A stretch of DNA of 64,000 nt, taken from the NCBI GenBank assembly GCA_965203565.1, contig OZ241896.1, positions 3,844,001 through 3,908,000 on the forward strand, given 5' to 3'. The position numbers and the translations under genes were made by a program. The notes below the pieces were generated by a model. That model did not search any database. It saw nothing but the letters and a program-made list of their open reading frames with translations, and was not told where the DNA came from. Positions 15,775-24,808 of the stretch are shown piece after piece; positions within the stretch are counted from its first letter, which is position 1, and every line of letters begins with the position of its first letter. This DNA comes from JAAXGX01 sp965203565. Lineage in GTDB: Bacteria > Acidobacteriota > Vicinamibacteria > Vicinamibacterales > UBA8438.

Positions 15775-16866
15775 TCAATTGGCGTCCATCACTCGCAGTT
15801 GGAGTTCCTTGATGAGGTCGGACGCCGCTCGCGCGTACGCAGGAGATCGATCGAATCCAATGGCTCTGCGCCCGGACGCGGCCGAAACCGCCAACGAACG
15901 GCCGGTGCCGCAGAATGGATCGAGGACCGTTCCGCCGGGTGGGCAACTGCTCAGTATCCGCGGGCGAATCAGGAGTTCGGGAAACGTGGCGGAATGCCCG
16001 TTGTCTCCGGGACGGGCATACTGCGTGACGACGTCGTTGGAGCCAGTCTCGACTTCGGCCAGGTCGTAGTAGTACCTGGCCCGGCCGCTGGTCGGCCGAC
16101 ATACGAAATGAAAAAAATGCTCATGGCTCAGACGTAACCGATCGGTTTCAGGGCGGGGAGGCACGTTCGGCTTGTGCCAGATCACGTCGTTTCTGAGGAT
16201 CCAGCGCTTTTCCTGCATGGCGATGGCGAACCGGGCCGGAATCATGAGCAGTTGTTTTTCCTGACGGTACCCGCCCATCGGTGTCCGCCGGCGTTGGCGC
16301 GGCGCGCCGCCCAGTCCTTGGCGTCCTTGCTGCCTGATGCTGGCCCATCGCGCGAAATAAGTGTCGCCTATGTTGATCCAGAGGCTCCCCGAAGACTTGA
16401 GCGCTGGACGGAAAAGTTCGAACATCTCGACCATGTGGGCGACGTACCACTCCGGCAATGGCTCCAACCCGAGTGCGCCCCCTTCGTCTCGGTACCAGGC
16501 GTAGTCGGGAATGCCTGTCTTATCGGCGCCTGTGGCCAGCCAATCCTTGAAAATGCTCCAGTTGTGCTCCTGTTCGTATGTTCTGTGGCCCCAGTACGGC
16601 GGACTCGTGATGAGCAGATCGATGCTTCCGGGATCGAGTGACGGCAACAGATCATATGCGTCGCCGCGAAGAACCGTGGCTACGGGCGCCGCTGTTTCAA
16701 GGCGCTGCCGGGAATTGACGTACGCCGCGTCGGCATCGGCGGACGAACGGGATTTCAACATCCCTTCTGACTGTACTGTTTCCGGATCTGTTTCGACAAG
16801 CCGATCGTCGCCTTGTTCGACCGGGAGCGGACGAGTCCGACGGCGGGGCGACGGGAGCTTCGACAC
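15775..16866 (-). CDS. Site-specific DNA methyltransferase (N4-cytosine or N6-adenine)
   Basis: The 363-residue protein has catalytic motif IV TSPPYWG at residues 87-93, and its SAM-binding motif I DPFCGTGRSLAV is near the C-terminus. This order (IV before I) marks the beta class. Between them lie LWINIGDTYFARW and RNDVIWHKPN, common in this class. It pairs with the NotI-like nuclease downstream and would protect host DNA from it. It is transcribed divergently from the TPR protein at 16924. Confidence 0.88.
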   Translation of the reverse strand: MSKLPSPRRRTRPLPVEQGDDRLVETDPETVQSEGMLKSRSSADADAAYVNSRQRLETAAPVATVLRGDAYDLLPSLDPGSIDLLITSPPYWGHRTYEQEHNWSIFKDWLATGADKTGIPDYAWYRDEGGALGLEPLPEWYVAHMVEMFELFRPALKSSGSLWINIGDTYFARWASIRQQGRQGLGGAPRQRRRTPMGGYRQEKQLLMIPARFAIAMQEKRWILRNDVIWHKPNVPPRPETDRLRLSHEHFFHFVCRPTSGRARYYYDLAEVETGSNDVVTQYARPGDNGHSATFPELLIRPRILSSCPPGGTVLDPFCGTGRSLAVSAASGRRAIGFDRSPAYARAASDLIKELQLRVMDAN

Positions 16867-16923
16867 GGGCAGTCAGGAATCGAGCCCGCGTCGGTGCGGC
16901 CCGATGTACAATCGATTCCGCCT

Positions 16924-18540
16924 GTGACCGGATCGCCCGCCGCCTTCCGCCCGTGGCTCGTCCTGCTCGCCGTGCTGGCCGCGGCGGTCCCGGCGCCGGC
17001 CCAGCCGGGCGCTCCGCCGGATGAGCCGGCGCTCCCCGAGAGCTTCGACGAGCCGATCCCGCTCTACACGTCGGCGCTCGGGGCGTTCACGCGGCCGATC
17101 TCGTCGTCCAGCGCGGAGGCGCAGCGCTATTTCGACCAGGGCTTCCAGTTGATGTACGCGTTCGCGAAGGTCGACGCCGCCCGGTCGTTCCGCGAGGCGC
17201 AGCGGCGCGATCCGCACTGCGCCATCTGCTACTGGGGAGAGGCGTGGGCGTGGGGGTCGTACCTGAACGGACCGATGCGCGCGGACGAGGCTCCGCACGC
17301 GTGGGCGGCCATCCGGAAGGCGCTCCGTCTCGCCCCGGAGCACGCCAGCCCCGTGGAACGGGCGTTCATCGAGGCGATGGCGGTCCGCTACGTCGAGGAC
17401 TTCGACCCGGAGCAGCGGGTCGAGCAGGATCGCGCGTACGCCGAGGCGATGCGGCAGGTGGCGGAGCGCTATCCCGACGATCCGGACGCGGCCACGCTGT
17501 ACGCCGACGCGCTCTTCCTGCTGGAGCCCCGCCGCGGGACGCGGGACCTCGACGATCCGAACGTCCGGCGGCTGCACGGCGTGCTGGAAGCGGTCCTTGC
17601 GGTCGACCTCCGCCATCCGGGCGCCTGCCACCTGTACGTGCACGCGACCGAGTCGACCGTCCGGCCGGAGAAGGCCGCGGCCTGCGCCGAGCATCTCGGC
17701 GGCGCGATACCGGGCGCCAGCCACATCAACCACATGCCGTCGCACACCTGGAACGAGATCGGCCGGTGGGGCGACTCGGTGCGGGCGAACCTGCGCGCCT
17801 GGCATTCCGACCAGAAGGCGGAGACGGGCGAGGGACTGGCGATCTATCCGTCGCACAACCTGCACATGCTGCTGTTCGCCGCCTCGATGGACGGCCAGGG
17901 GGCGGTCGCCATCCAGGCCGGCAAGGATTACGCGAAGCTGACCGGCGACACGTCGTACCACGTGCTGACGCTGCTCCGGTTCGGCCGCTTCGACGAGATC
18001 GCCGCCGTGGCCGGCCGTCCGGAGAAAGAGGTCTCGGCCGGCCTCTGGGACTTCGCCCAGGGTTACGCCCGCCTGCGCCAGGGCGAGGCCGACTTCGCGG
18101 GCGTCCATCTCGGCCGCGTCCGCCGCGCGGCCGAGACGACGGAGCAGCGCCTGCGGTTCCATCCCGGCAAGAGCATCCTCGGCATTGCGGCCGGGATCCT
18201 CGACGGGGAGATCCGCCTCGCCGCGGGCGACCGCGACGGGGCCGTCCGTGCGCTCGAGCGCGCCGTCGCCCTCGAGGACGACCTGACGTACGACGAACCG
18301 GAGCCGCTCCCGTTCGCGGCGCGGCACTGGCTGGGGGCGGCGCTGCTCGAGGCGGGTCGCCCGGCGGAGGCGGCCCGCGTCTACCGTGACGACCTCGCGG
18401 ACCATCCGCACAACGGCTGGTCGCTGTTCGGCCTGAAGACGGCCCTCGACAAGCTGGGGACGCCGTCGCCCGACGTCGAGGCGGACCTGGCCGAAAGCTG
18501 GGCGCGCTCCGACACCTGGCTGCGCTCGTCCCGGTTCTAG
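16924..18540 (+). CDS. Secreted tetratricopeptide-repeat protein
   Basis: GTG 16924 is chosen because a signal peptide follows directly (FRPWLVLLAVLAAAVPAPAQ) and the longer frame from 16813 would overlap the divergent methyltransferase. The 538-residue protein contains several TPR-like helical pairs, for example AQRYFDQGFQLMYAFAKVDA, AICYWGEAWAWG, HASPVERAFIEAMAVRY and GAALLEAGRPAEAARVYRDD. The conserved HINHMPSHTW is typical of a group of large TPR proteins of unknown role. TACAAT lies just before the GTG and could be a -10 box for a leaderless message. Confidence 0.8.
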   Translation: MTGSPAAFRPWLVLLAVLAAAVPAPAQPGAPPDEPALPESFDEPIPLYTSALGAFTRPISSSSAEAQRYFDQGFQLMYAFAKVDAARSFREAQRRDPHCAICYWGEAWAWGSYLNGPMRADEAPHAWAAIRKALRLAPEHASPVERAFIEAMAVRYVEDFDPEQRVEQDRAYAEAMRQVAERYPDDPDAATLYADALFLLEPRRGTRDLDDPNVRRLHGVLEAVLAVDLRHPGACHLYVHATESTVRPEKAAACAEHLGGAIPGASHINHMPSHTWNEIGRWGDSVRANLRAWHSDQKAETGEGLAIYPSHNLHMLLFAASMDGQGAVAIQAGKDYAKLTGDTSYHVLTLLRFGRFDEIAAVAGRPEKEVSAGLWDFAQGYARLRQGEADFAGVHLGRVRRAAETTEQRLRFHPGKSILGIAAGILDGEIRLAAGDRDGAVRALERAVALEDDLTYDEPEPLPFAARHWLGAALLEAGRPAEAARVYRDDLADHPHNGWSLFGLKTALDKLGTPSPDVEADLAESWARSDTWLRSSRF

Positions 18541-18571
18541 ATCGGAAACATGACCAGAATCAATCGGCCCG

Positions 18572-18829
18572 TCAGCGAGGGCACCAGTCCGGAGGACGTT
18601 TATAGTCGCGCTCGCGCCGCTCGCGGATGATCAGAGCCGGAGGCGGGTTCAGGTGGACCGGCTCTCGTTGCCGCAGACGGGCGCGAAGCTCGAGGGGAGT
18701 CGGTCGCTCCGCGAGTCTCGACAACTCCGCCAGCACGAAATCGGACAGCGACCTTCCCTCCAGGGCGGCCTTCGCCTTGAGTGCGCGATGGAGCGCCGCC
18801 GGAACGTTGCGAACTTGCAGACTGGGCAT
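18572..18829 (-). CDS. VapB/FitA-type ribbon-helix-helix antitoxin, apparently without toxin
   Basis: The 85-residue product begins MPSLQVRNVPAALHRALKAK, a FitA-like ribbon-helix-helix DNA-binding domain, followed by EGRSLSDFVLAELSRLAERP. In type II systems a PIN-domain VapC normally follows within a few bases. Here the next sequence downstream is the end of the convergent TPR gene, so no toxin is present. A near-perfect palindrome sits just upstream of the start. Confidence 0.78.
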   Translation of the reverse strand: MPSLQVRNVPAALHRALKAKAALEGRSLSDFVLAELSRLAERPTPLELRARLRQREPVHLNPPPALIIRERRERDYKRPPDWCPR

Positions 18830-18837
18830 GCGGACAT

Positions 18838-18857
18838 GCTACTTGCATGCAAGCAGC
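18838..18857. promoter_or_regulatory. Palindromic operator of the VapB-like gene
   Basis: CTTGCATGCAAG (18842-18853) is a perfect 12-bp palindrome, extended by GCT and AGC arms to 20 bp with one mismatched pair. It lies 8 bp upstream of the antitoxin start, where ribbon-helix-helix antitoxins usually bind to repress themselves. Confidence 0.6.
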
Positions 18858-18896
18858 ACGTCCAGATCGACGCAACGCTGAACGTCCGCACGTCGC

Positions 18897-20060
18897 TCAC
18901 GCCGGCTCGGTCCCCTCGTTCAGGATGGCGAGGTACCGGGCGTAGACGAACAGCCGGTTGCGGGGCCGGCCGGTGATCTCGCGGGCGATTCCCAGGTCGA
19001 CGAGCAGTCGCATCGCCGAGGACGACGCGGGGAACGACAACCCGGTCCTGGCGCAGATCTGGCGCAGCGACAGGACCGGCCGCGCCGAGAGCGCGTCGTG
19101 GACCCGCAGCGCCGACCCCGCGCGCCGGCCGCGGCGCTCGACGGCGGCGCGGTCCGACGCCAGCCGCTCCAGAAGACGGCCGGACGTGGAGACGGCGGCT
19201 TCGGCCGCCTCCCGCACGCCGTCGAGGAAAAATGCGAGCCATGCCTCCCAGTCGCCGGTGCGGCGCACCTGGTCGAGCAGCGCGTAGTAAGCGCCGCGGC
19301 GCTGCTTCAGATACAGGCTCAGGTAGAGGAGCGGGTCCCGCAGCACGCCGGCATGACAGAGGAGCAGCGTGACGAGCAACCGCCCGACCCGGCCGTTGCC
19401 GTCGAGGAACGGGTGGATCGTCTCGAACTGCACGTGCGCGAGGCCGGCCCGGACGAGAACGGGCAGGCCGTCGTCTTCGGCGTGCAGGAACCGCTCGAGC
19501 GCCGCCATGCAGTCGGGCACGGCGGTGTGCGGCGGCGGCGCGAAGACGGCGGCGCCGGGCCGCGCGCCGCCGATCCAGTTCTGCGAGCGGCGGAACTCGC
19601 CGGGCGCCTTGCCGGCGCCGCGCCCGCGGGACAGCAGGACGCCGTGGATCTCGCGGATCAGACGGTTCGACAGCGGGAAACCGCCGCGCAGCCGCCCGAG
19701 TCCGTGCTCCAGCGCGGCGACGTAGCTGGAGACCTCCACCACGTCGTCGAGCGGTACGCCGGGCGACTCGTCGAGCTCGAACAGCAGGAGGTCCGACAGG
19801 GTCGACTGCGTCCCCTCGATCTGCGAAGAGAGCACCGCCTCCTTGCGCACGAAGCTGTAGAGAAAGACTTCCTTGTCCGGCAGGAGGGTCGAGACGCCGT
19901 CGAGGCGGCCGAGAGCGAGCGTCGCCGTCTCCAGGGATCGCTGCAGCGGACCGTCGAGCGCCAGGGCCGGAACCGGCGGCAACGGCGACGGGATGAACGC
20001 GCGAACCGTCTCTCCGCCGGCCGCCGTCACTGCGTAGCGGCCCGTCTCTCTGCGTCGCAT
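18897..20060 (-). CDS. Fic-domain protein with N-terminal inhibitory helix and C-terminal winged helix
   Basis: The 387-residue protein contains the complete Fic motif HPFLDGNGRVGR (216-227), so AMP transfer to a protein hydroxyl is expected. SSQIEGT (78-84) matches the inhibitory motif (S/T)xxxE(G/N), making this a self-inhibited class II enzyme. The C-terminal part (LRVHDALSARPVLSLRQICA, FPASSSAMRLLVDLGIAREI) is a winged-helix DNA-binding domain. A palindrome with 11-bp arms upstream suggests it regulates its own promoter. Confidence 0.9.
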   Translation of the reverse strand: MRRRETGRYAVTAAGGETVRAFIPSPLPPVPALALDGPLQRSLETATLALGRLDGVSTLLPDKEVFLYSFVRKEAVLSSQIEGTQSTLSDLLLFELDESPGVPLDDVVEVSSYVAALEHGLGRLRGGFPLSNRLIREIHGVLLSRGRGAGKAPGEFRRSQNWIGGARPGAAVFAPPPHTAVPDCMAALERFLHAEDDGLPVLVRAGLAHVQFETIHPFLDGNGRVGRLLVTLLLCHAGVLRDPLLYLSLYLKQRRGAYYALLDQVRRTGDWEAWLAFFLDGVREAAEAAVSTSGRLLERLASDRAAVERRGRRAGSALRVHDALSARPVLSLRQICARTGLSFPASSSAMRLLVDLGIAREITGRPRNRLFVYARYLAILNEGTEPA

Positions 20061-20092
20061 GGGAAGCCTGGGCGTCGGTCCGCTCGTTCAGC

Positions 20093-20125
20093 AAGTATTA
20101 ACAGCCGGACCGATTGTTAATACTT
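20093..20125. promoter_or_regulatory. Perfect inverted repeat upstream of the Fic gene
   Basis: AAGTATTAACA (20093-20103) and TGTTAATACTT (20115-20125) are perfect reverse complements with an 11-bp spacer. The site lies 33 bp upstream of the Fic start, in AT-rich sequence that contrasts with the genome. It is probably the operator for the winged helix of the Fic protein. Confidence 0.7.
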
Positions 20126-20188
20126 TAGCGGATTTATTTAATTGCGGGTGGAAAATCACAAGATTGGAATGAGAAAAGGTGCTATATG

Positions 20189-20220
20189 AGAAAGGGGCGG
20201 TATGAGAACCGCCCCTTTCT
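20189..20220. terminator. Strong hairpin, likely terminator of the copper-monooxygenase operon
   Basis: A 13-bp perfect stem, AGAAAGGGGCGGT (20189-20201) and ACCGCCCCTTTCT (20208-20220), encloses a 6-base loop. The arms carry A- and T-rich ends, so it could work in both directions. It lies about 80 bp beyond the minus-strand gene ending at 20299. Confidence 0.7.
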
Positions 20221-20298
20221 ACTACTTCTCTGAGTATGTTATTGGCGTGCTGGAGACTATCGAGCACCGTCCGCCGCCGAGACCGGACCGAAAGCGGC

Positions 20299-21687
20299 CT
20301 ACTGGTCCTGCGCCGTCGCGAAGGCGGGCGTGCCGCCGCGCGCGGCGACCTCCGCCTGAAACTCCTCTTCGGTCATCTCGACCGTGCGGGTGACGGCGAA
20401 GAACATGTCGTCGATCGACCGGTTGCCGTACCCCTTCCAGTTGCGCGGGTCGACGACGTTCCTGTTGGTCGGCGAGTTGTTGTACCACGCCATCACGTGG
20501 ATGAGCGTCCCGGCCGGCAGGAGCGGCGCGGCGTCGTCCTCGTACGAGTAGACCTTCACCCAGTTGTGGTCGTAGTCGGCGCAACTGAGCATCTCCCGGA
20601 CGTTGTTCGGATAGATCGCCTCCACGCACATCCGCTTGCCGCTCGAATGCAGGTGCGGCTCGAACATCAGCACCTTCGTCGGCCGGGTGATCCGGTGGAA
20701 CCCGTCGCGCATCACGTTGTCGTCGTTCGCCGGGATGTCGAACTCGTAGTCGAACATGTTGACGCCGCCGAAGCCGCCGGTGGCCTGCAGGTGCTTCGGC
20801 TCGTACCCCTCGGGGTGGAGCGTCAGGCCGACGTCGAGCCGGGCGCGCACCTCGCGGCCGATCGAGTGCAGGTGCATCGAGTTGAACGTGAGGAGCGAGC
20901 CGGCCTGGAGATGGACGCCGACGTCGTCCGGGAAGATGGTGGGGTTCTGCCCCAGCTCGTACGTGAGCCGCAACTGCCCGGGATCGCCGTCGCAGCCCGT
21001 CTCGTTCCCGCAGTCGAGCGGCCCCTGGACGTTCTCCGGCCGCTCGGAGGTGATCACGGCGTGGTGCACCACGAACAGGCCCAGGTCGGCGCGCCCGGCG
21101 CGGTCGGCGCCGGCGGGCGGCGCCTCCTCGGCGAGCCGGACCTCCTTGACCTCTATCGCCTTGACGTACCGGTCCTCGGGCAGTTCGATCGGGGTGACGC
21201 CCCACTCGCCGAACCAGTCGGGCGCGTCAGCCTCGACGGTCCCTTCCGGCGATGCGACGATCACGTCCGGCGTTCCGTACGTCCAGCCGTCGGCCGGCCA
21301 CTCGATCGGCGGCGGCAGGTCGGCCGGGTTGCCCCGCGGGGCGCCGGCGTCCACCCACGCGGCGATAGTCGCGATCTCCGCGTCGCTCAGCGACGGGTCG
21401 TCCTTGAACCGCTGGATCCCGATGTTCCGGTCGATGAACCAGGGCGGCATCTCGCGGGCCGAGGTCCGGCTCCGGATCGAGCGCGCCCAGGGACGGACGT
21501 CCTCGTAGGTGACCAGCGCCATCGGCGCCGCGCCCTGCGGACGGTGGCAGTTCTCGCACGACCGCTGGAGGATCGGCGCAACGTGCTTGCTGAACGTGAC
21601 GTCGGTCTCCCGCTCGGCGCCGGCGGCCGGGGCCGACGCAGTGGCTGCTCCGATGAACGCGAACCCTGCCGCGAAGAGCTTCCTCAT
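20299..21687 (-). CDS. Secreted cytochrome c / copper type II monooxygenase fusion (paralogue 1)
   Basis: ATG 21687 gives 462 residues with a signal peptide (LFAAGFAFIGAATASAPAAG). The N-terminal domain is a c-type heme domain (CENCH, with distal MPPWF). The C-terminal domains look like copper type II ascorbate-dependent monooxygenases: HHAVIT, MHLHSIG, EPHLHSSGKRM (His-x-His plus Met copper ligands) and DYDHNWVKVY. It probably oxidises an organic substrate outside the cytoplasm with electrons through the heme; substrate unknown. Last gene of a three-gene operon with a paralogue at 22659-24071. Confidence 0.82.
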   Translation of the reverse strand: MRKLFAAGFAFIGAATASAPAAGAERETDVTFSKHVAPILQRSCENCHRPQGAAPMALVTYEDVRPWARSIRSRTSAREMPPWFIDRNIGIQRFKDDPSLSDAEIATIAAWVDAGAPRGNPADLPPPIEWPADGWTYGTPDVIVASPEGTVEADAPDWFGEWGVTPIELPEDRYVKAIEVKEVRLAEEAPPAGADRAGRADLGLFVVHHAVITSERPENVQGPLDCGNETGCDGDPGQLRLTYELGQNPTIFPDDVGVHLQAGSLLTFNSMHLHSIGREVRARLDVGLTLHPEGYEPKHLQATGGFGGVNMFDYEFDIPANDDNVMRDGFHRITRPTKVLMFEPHLHSSGKRMCVEAIYPNNVREMLSCADYDHNWVKVYSYEDDAAPLLPAGTLIHVMAWYNNSPTNRNVVDPRNWKGYGNRSIDDMFFAVTRTVEMTEEEFQAEVAARGGTPAFATAQDQ

Positions 21688-21744
21688 CACTTTCCCCCCA
21701 CCGAAATCGACTGAAACGCCCGGCGAAACCCGCCCGCCCCGCCG

Positions 21745-22632
21745 CTACCCGCCGCCTACGGTCACCGTCACGTCATGGGCCGACGCCAGTCCGCCGTCGT
21801 GGGCGTAGGCGCGCAGCACGTAGGCGCCGGGCGCGTGGAACGTCGCCGCGACCTCGAACCGCCCGTCGGGCGGCAGCGGCGGCGGCTCCCATCCGGGCGA
21901 CCAGGGCGAGTTGCCGTCGTAGTTCGGGTGGATGTCGAACTGCTCGGGGTCGAACGTGACCTCGTTGCCGTCCCCCCGCCAGACGATCCAGGCCAAGCGC
22001 AACCCCCAAGCGTTGTAGTTCACCGGAACCCGCGCCGAGGCCGGCCGGCGCGGCGGGACGTCGTCGTCGGTCGCTATCGCCGTCAGGACGAGCGGCTCGC
22101 CCACCGCCGCGGAGACGCGCTCCGGCCCCTCGACGTCGACCATCGGCGCCTGGTTGATCTCGCGCTCCGCGCGCAGGCCGCCCACGTCCTTCTGCATCAG
22201 CGGCGAGTCGTTCACGTAGTCCGGCTTCAGGCTGCCGAACGCCTGCTCGGTCTTCCCCTGGTGCGTCAGGGTCCAGACGATCTCCCGGTCGCCGAAGTCG
22301 GGCGGCACGGTGATGCGGAACATGTACCGGTTGCGGCGCGGCTGGAAGAACGACGGCTGCCCCTGGTCCTGGTCGCCCGGCTCGAGGTAGTTGTTCGGAC
22401 CGATCGGGATGTGGACCCTCTCCTGCGAGTTCCGGTTCATGTACCCGAAGATCAGGTCGAACGTCCCGTCCGGGTTCTGCTCCCAGCCCTCGAACGCCGG
22501 CACGACGTTCTGGCCCCGCTCGTAGATGATCGTCTGGCCGCCGGCTGCGGTCAGCGCGGAAAGCGCGGCGGCCGCGGCGACAGCGGCCGCGGCCCGCGCG
22601 CGCACCCGCCGCCGGGCGCGAGTAGTCGTCAT
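21745..22632 (-). CDS. Secreted protein with C-terminal PKD/Ig-like domain
   Basis: ATG 22632 has GAGGGAG upstream. The 295-residue protein has an Arg-rich signal peptide (RARAAAAVAAAAALSALTAAGG). The middle part (GQNVVPAFEGWEQNPDGTF, IFGYMNRNSQERVHIPIGP) contains conserved aromatic and Asn residues. The C-terminus is a PKD-like beta-sandwich (FEVAATFHAPGAYVLRAYAH, then DVTVTVGGG). It sits between the two cytochrome/copper monooxygenase paralogues and is probably co-expressed with them. No catalytic motif recognised. Confidence 0.78.
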   Translation of the reverse strand: MTTTRARRRVRARAAAAVAAAAALSALTAAGGQTIIYERGQNVVPAFEGWEQNPDGTFDLIFGYMNRNSQERVHIPIGPNNYLEPGDQDQGQPSFFQPRRNRYMFRITVPPDFGDREIVWTLTHQGKTEQAFGSLKPDYVNDSPLMQKDVGGLRAEREINQAPMVDVEGPERVSAAVGEPLVLTAIATDDDVPPRRPASARVPVNYNAWGLRLAWIVWRGDGNEVTFDPEQFDIHPNYDGNSPWSPGWEPPPLPPDGRFEVAATFHAPGAYVLRAYAHDGGLASAHDVTVTVGGG

Positions 22633-22658
22633 GACGCTTGCTGCTCCCTCTGTGGATG

Positions 22659-24071
22659 CTACTGCTGATCCTGCGCCGCCGCGAAGACCGGCGCGCCGCC
22701 CCGCGCGGCGACCTCCCACTCGAACTCTTCCTCGGTCAGGTAGATGAGCCGGGGGAGATTGTAGAACATGTCGTCTATCGACCGGTTCCCCCACCCCTTC
22801 CAGTTGCGCGGATCGACGACGTTCCGGTTCGACGGCGAGTTGTCGTACCACGCCATCAGGTGGATGACGGTGCCGGCCGGCAGCAGCGGCGCCGCGTCGT
22901 CCTCGTAGGCGTACACCTTCACCCAGTTGTGGTCGTAGTCGGCGCAGTTCAGCATCTCGCGCGCGTTGTTCGGGTAGAGCGCCTCGATGCACATCCGCGT
23001 CCCGCTCGAGTGCAGGTGGGGCTCGAACGTCACCATGCGGGCCGGCCGGTCGAGCCGGTAGAAGCCGTCACGGTAGACGTCGGGGTCGTTCGACGGGATG
23101 TCGAGCGCGAAGTCGAACGCTCCTGACATCGCCTGCGACCGCTGGCTGTACTTCGGCTCGTACCCCTCCGGGTGCAGGTCGAAGGCGACGTCGATCCGGG
23201 CCTGCACCTCCTCGCCGATAGAGTGCAGGTGCATCGAGTCGAACGTGATGACCGACTCGGCCGGCAGCGAGACGCCGACTTCGTCCGGAAAGACCATGGC
23301 GTTCTGGCCCAGCTCCCACGTGAGCCGGAAGGCGTCGTCGGTCGCCGTCACCGGGCCGTTCGACTCGCGCGCCTGCTCGGACGTCGCGGCGGTGATGACC
23401 GCATGGTGCACCACCCACAGGTTGAGGTCGGCGCGCCCGGCTCCCTTCGGCCCCGGCGTGTCCTTCCGGACGCCGGCGCCGCCCGCCAGCCGCACTTCCT
23501 TCACCTCGACCGCCTTGACGTACCGGTCGACGGCAAGACCGGTCGGCGCGGGCGGGTCCCACTCTCCGAACCAGTCCGCGGCGTCGGCCGGCACCGTGCC
23601 GACCGGCGAGGAGACGACGAGGTCCGGCTCGCCGATGCTCCATCCGGCCGCCGACCACTCCAGCGCCGGCGGCAGGTCGCCCGGGTCGCCCTGCGGCGCG
23701 CCGGCCTCGACCCAGGCGGCGAGGGTCGCAATCTCGCCGTCGCTCAGCGACGGGTCGTCCTTGAACCGCTGAATCCCGACGTTCTTGTCGATGAACCAGG
23801 GCGGCATCTCGCGGGAGGCGGTCCGGTTCCGGATCGAGCGCGCCCAGGGGCGGACGTCCGAGTAGCTGATCAGCGCCATCGGCGCGCCGCCGCCGGGACG
23901 GTGGCAGCTCTGGCACGACCGCTGGAGGATCGGCGCGACGTCCCTGCTGAACGTCACCTCGCCGGCGCGCTCCGCCCCGGCCGCGACTCCCGGCGCCGCC
24001 GCGATCACCGCCGCGGCGGCTGCGATGCGCCACCCGGCCGCCGACCCGCCCTGCATCCATGCGGTCTTCAT
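22659..24071 (-). CDS. Secreted cytochrome c / copper type II monooxygenase fusion (paralogue 2)
   Basis: ATG 24071 has GGAGGGG at good spacing. The 470-residue product has a signal peptide, a heme-binding CQSCH motif with MPPWF, and the copper-site motifs HHAVIT, MHLHSIG, EPHLHSSGTRM and DYDHNWVKVYAYEDD. It shares domain order and long near-identical blocks with the protein at 20299-21687, so the two arose by duplication. It is the first gene of the three-gene operon. Divergence is greatest between the heme and copper domains and near the C-terminus. Confidence 0.82.
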   Translation of the reverse strand: MKTAWMQGGSAAGWRIAAAAAVIAAAPGVAAGAERAGEVTFSRDVAPILQRSCQSCHRPGGGAPMALISYSDVRPWARSIRNRTASREMPPWFIDKNVGIQRFKDDPSLSDGEIATLAAWVEAGAPQGDPGDLPPALEWSAAGWSIGEPDLVVSSPVGTVPADAADWFGEWDPPAPTGLAVDRYVKAVEVKEVRLAGGAGVRKDTPGPKGAGRADLNLWVVHHAVITAATSEQARESNGPVTATDDAFRLTWELGQNAMVFPDEVGVSLPAESVITFDSMHLHSIGEEVQARIDVAFDLHPEGYEPKYSQRSQAMSGAFDFALDIPSNDPDVYRDGFYRLDRPARMVTFEPHLHSSGTRMCIEALYPNNAREMLNCADYDHNWVKVYAYEDDAAPLLPAGTVIHLMAWYDNSPSNRNVVDPRNWKGWGNRSIDDMFYNLPRLIYLTEEEFEWEVAARGGAPVFAAAQDQQ

Positions 24072-24649
24072 CGTGGCCCCTCCTGCCCGGCGCGCACCCG
24101 CCGGAACGAGCATCCGTGAGGGTAGCACTAAACCGCCCGCGGCAAAAGCCCCTTTGCCGCGTTCCGTCGCCCTCCCCGCGCCGCGAGCTGGGCGCCGAGC
24201 TGCTGCGGGTCGCGGCAGACGAGAAAGTCCCAGGCGCCGAGCCGGCCCCAGTTGTTGACCGCCCGGACCCAGCGGCGGGCCGCCTGGTGCTTGGCGTCGG
24301 CTTCGGGATCCGGGGCGCCCTTGATCTCCAGCACGACCGTGGTCGCGCGCCCGTTGCGCAGACGGACGAGGAAGTCCGGTTCGTAGGCGCGCGGCTCGCC
24401 GTACTGCTCCCAGGGGATGGTGAACTCCAGGCGGTAGTTGCGCGCGTAGCAGACGACCGGTCCGTCCCGCGCCAGCCGCTCGAGCTGGAACGTGGCGGCC
24501 TGCTCCCAGCTGCCGGTGTGGCAGGCGACGTAGTTCAGGTGGCTCGCCTCGGTCGGCTGCACGGGGCGGGCGGTCTTGAAGTGGACGGCGGCGGTGCCGC
24601 CGATCGGCCGGTACCGGTTCAGCCTGGGCAGCAGGGGCGGTTCGCCCTG

Positions 24650-24808
24650 ACAGCCCGTGGTGAAAAGCCCCGCTGCATTCGAGCGGCGATGCATCCCGCC
24701 TGACGGCGTTGTTCGTCGGTTGCGTATGCCCAATATGCGCCCTCCTCACGCCTTGTCAGGCGGGCGCCTCACCGCTCTCGGTGCGACGCGGGGTTCCACC
24801 ACGGGCTG
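24650..24808 (-). repeat. MITE-like element copy A (159 bp, TSD CTGA)
   Basis: Terminal inverted repeats begin CAGCCCGTGGTGAAAAGCCC and end TTCCACCACGGGCTG. CTGA flanks both ends (24646-24649 and 24809-24812). Minus orientation. It splits the C-terminal part of the restriction helicase; removing it with one CTGA rejoins PDEAQ to GEPPLLPRLNRY in frame. Confidence 0.93.
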
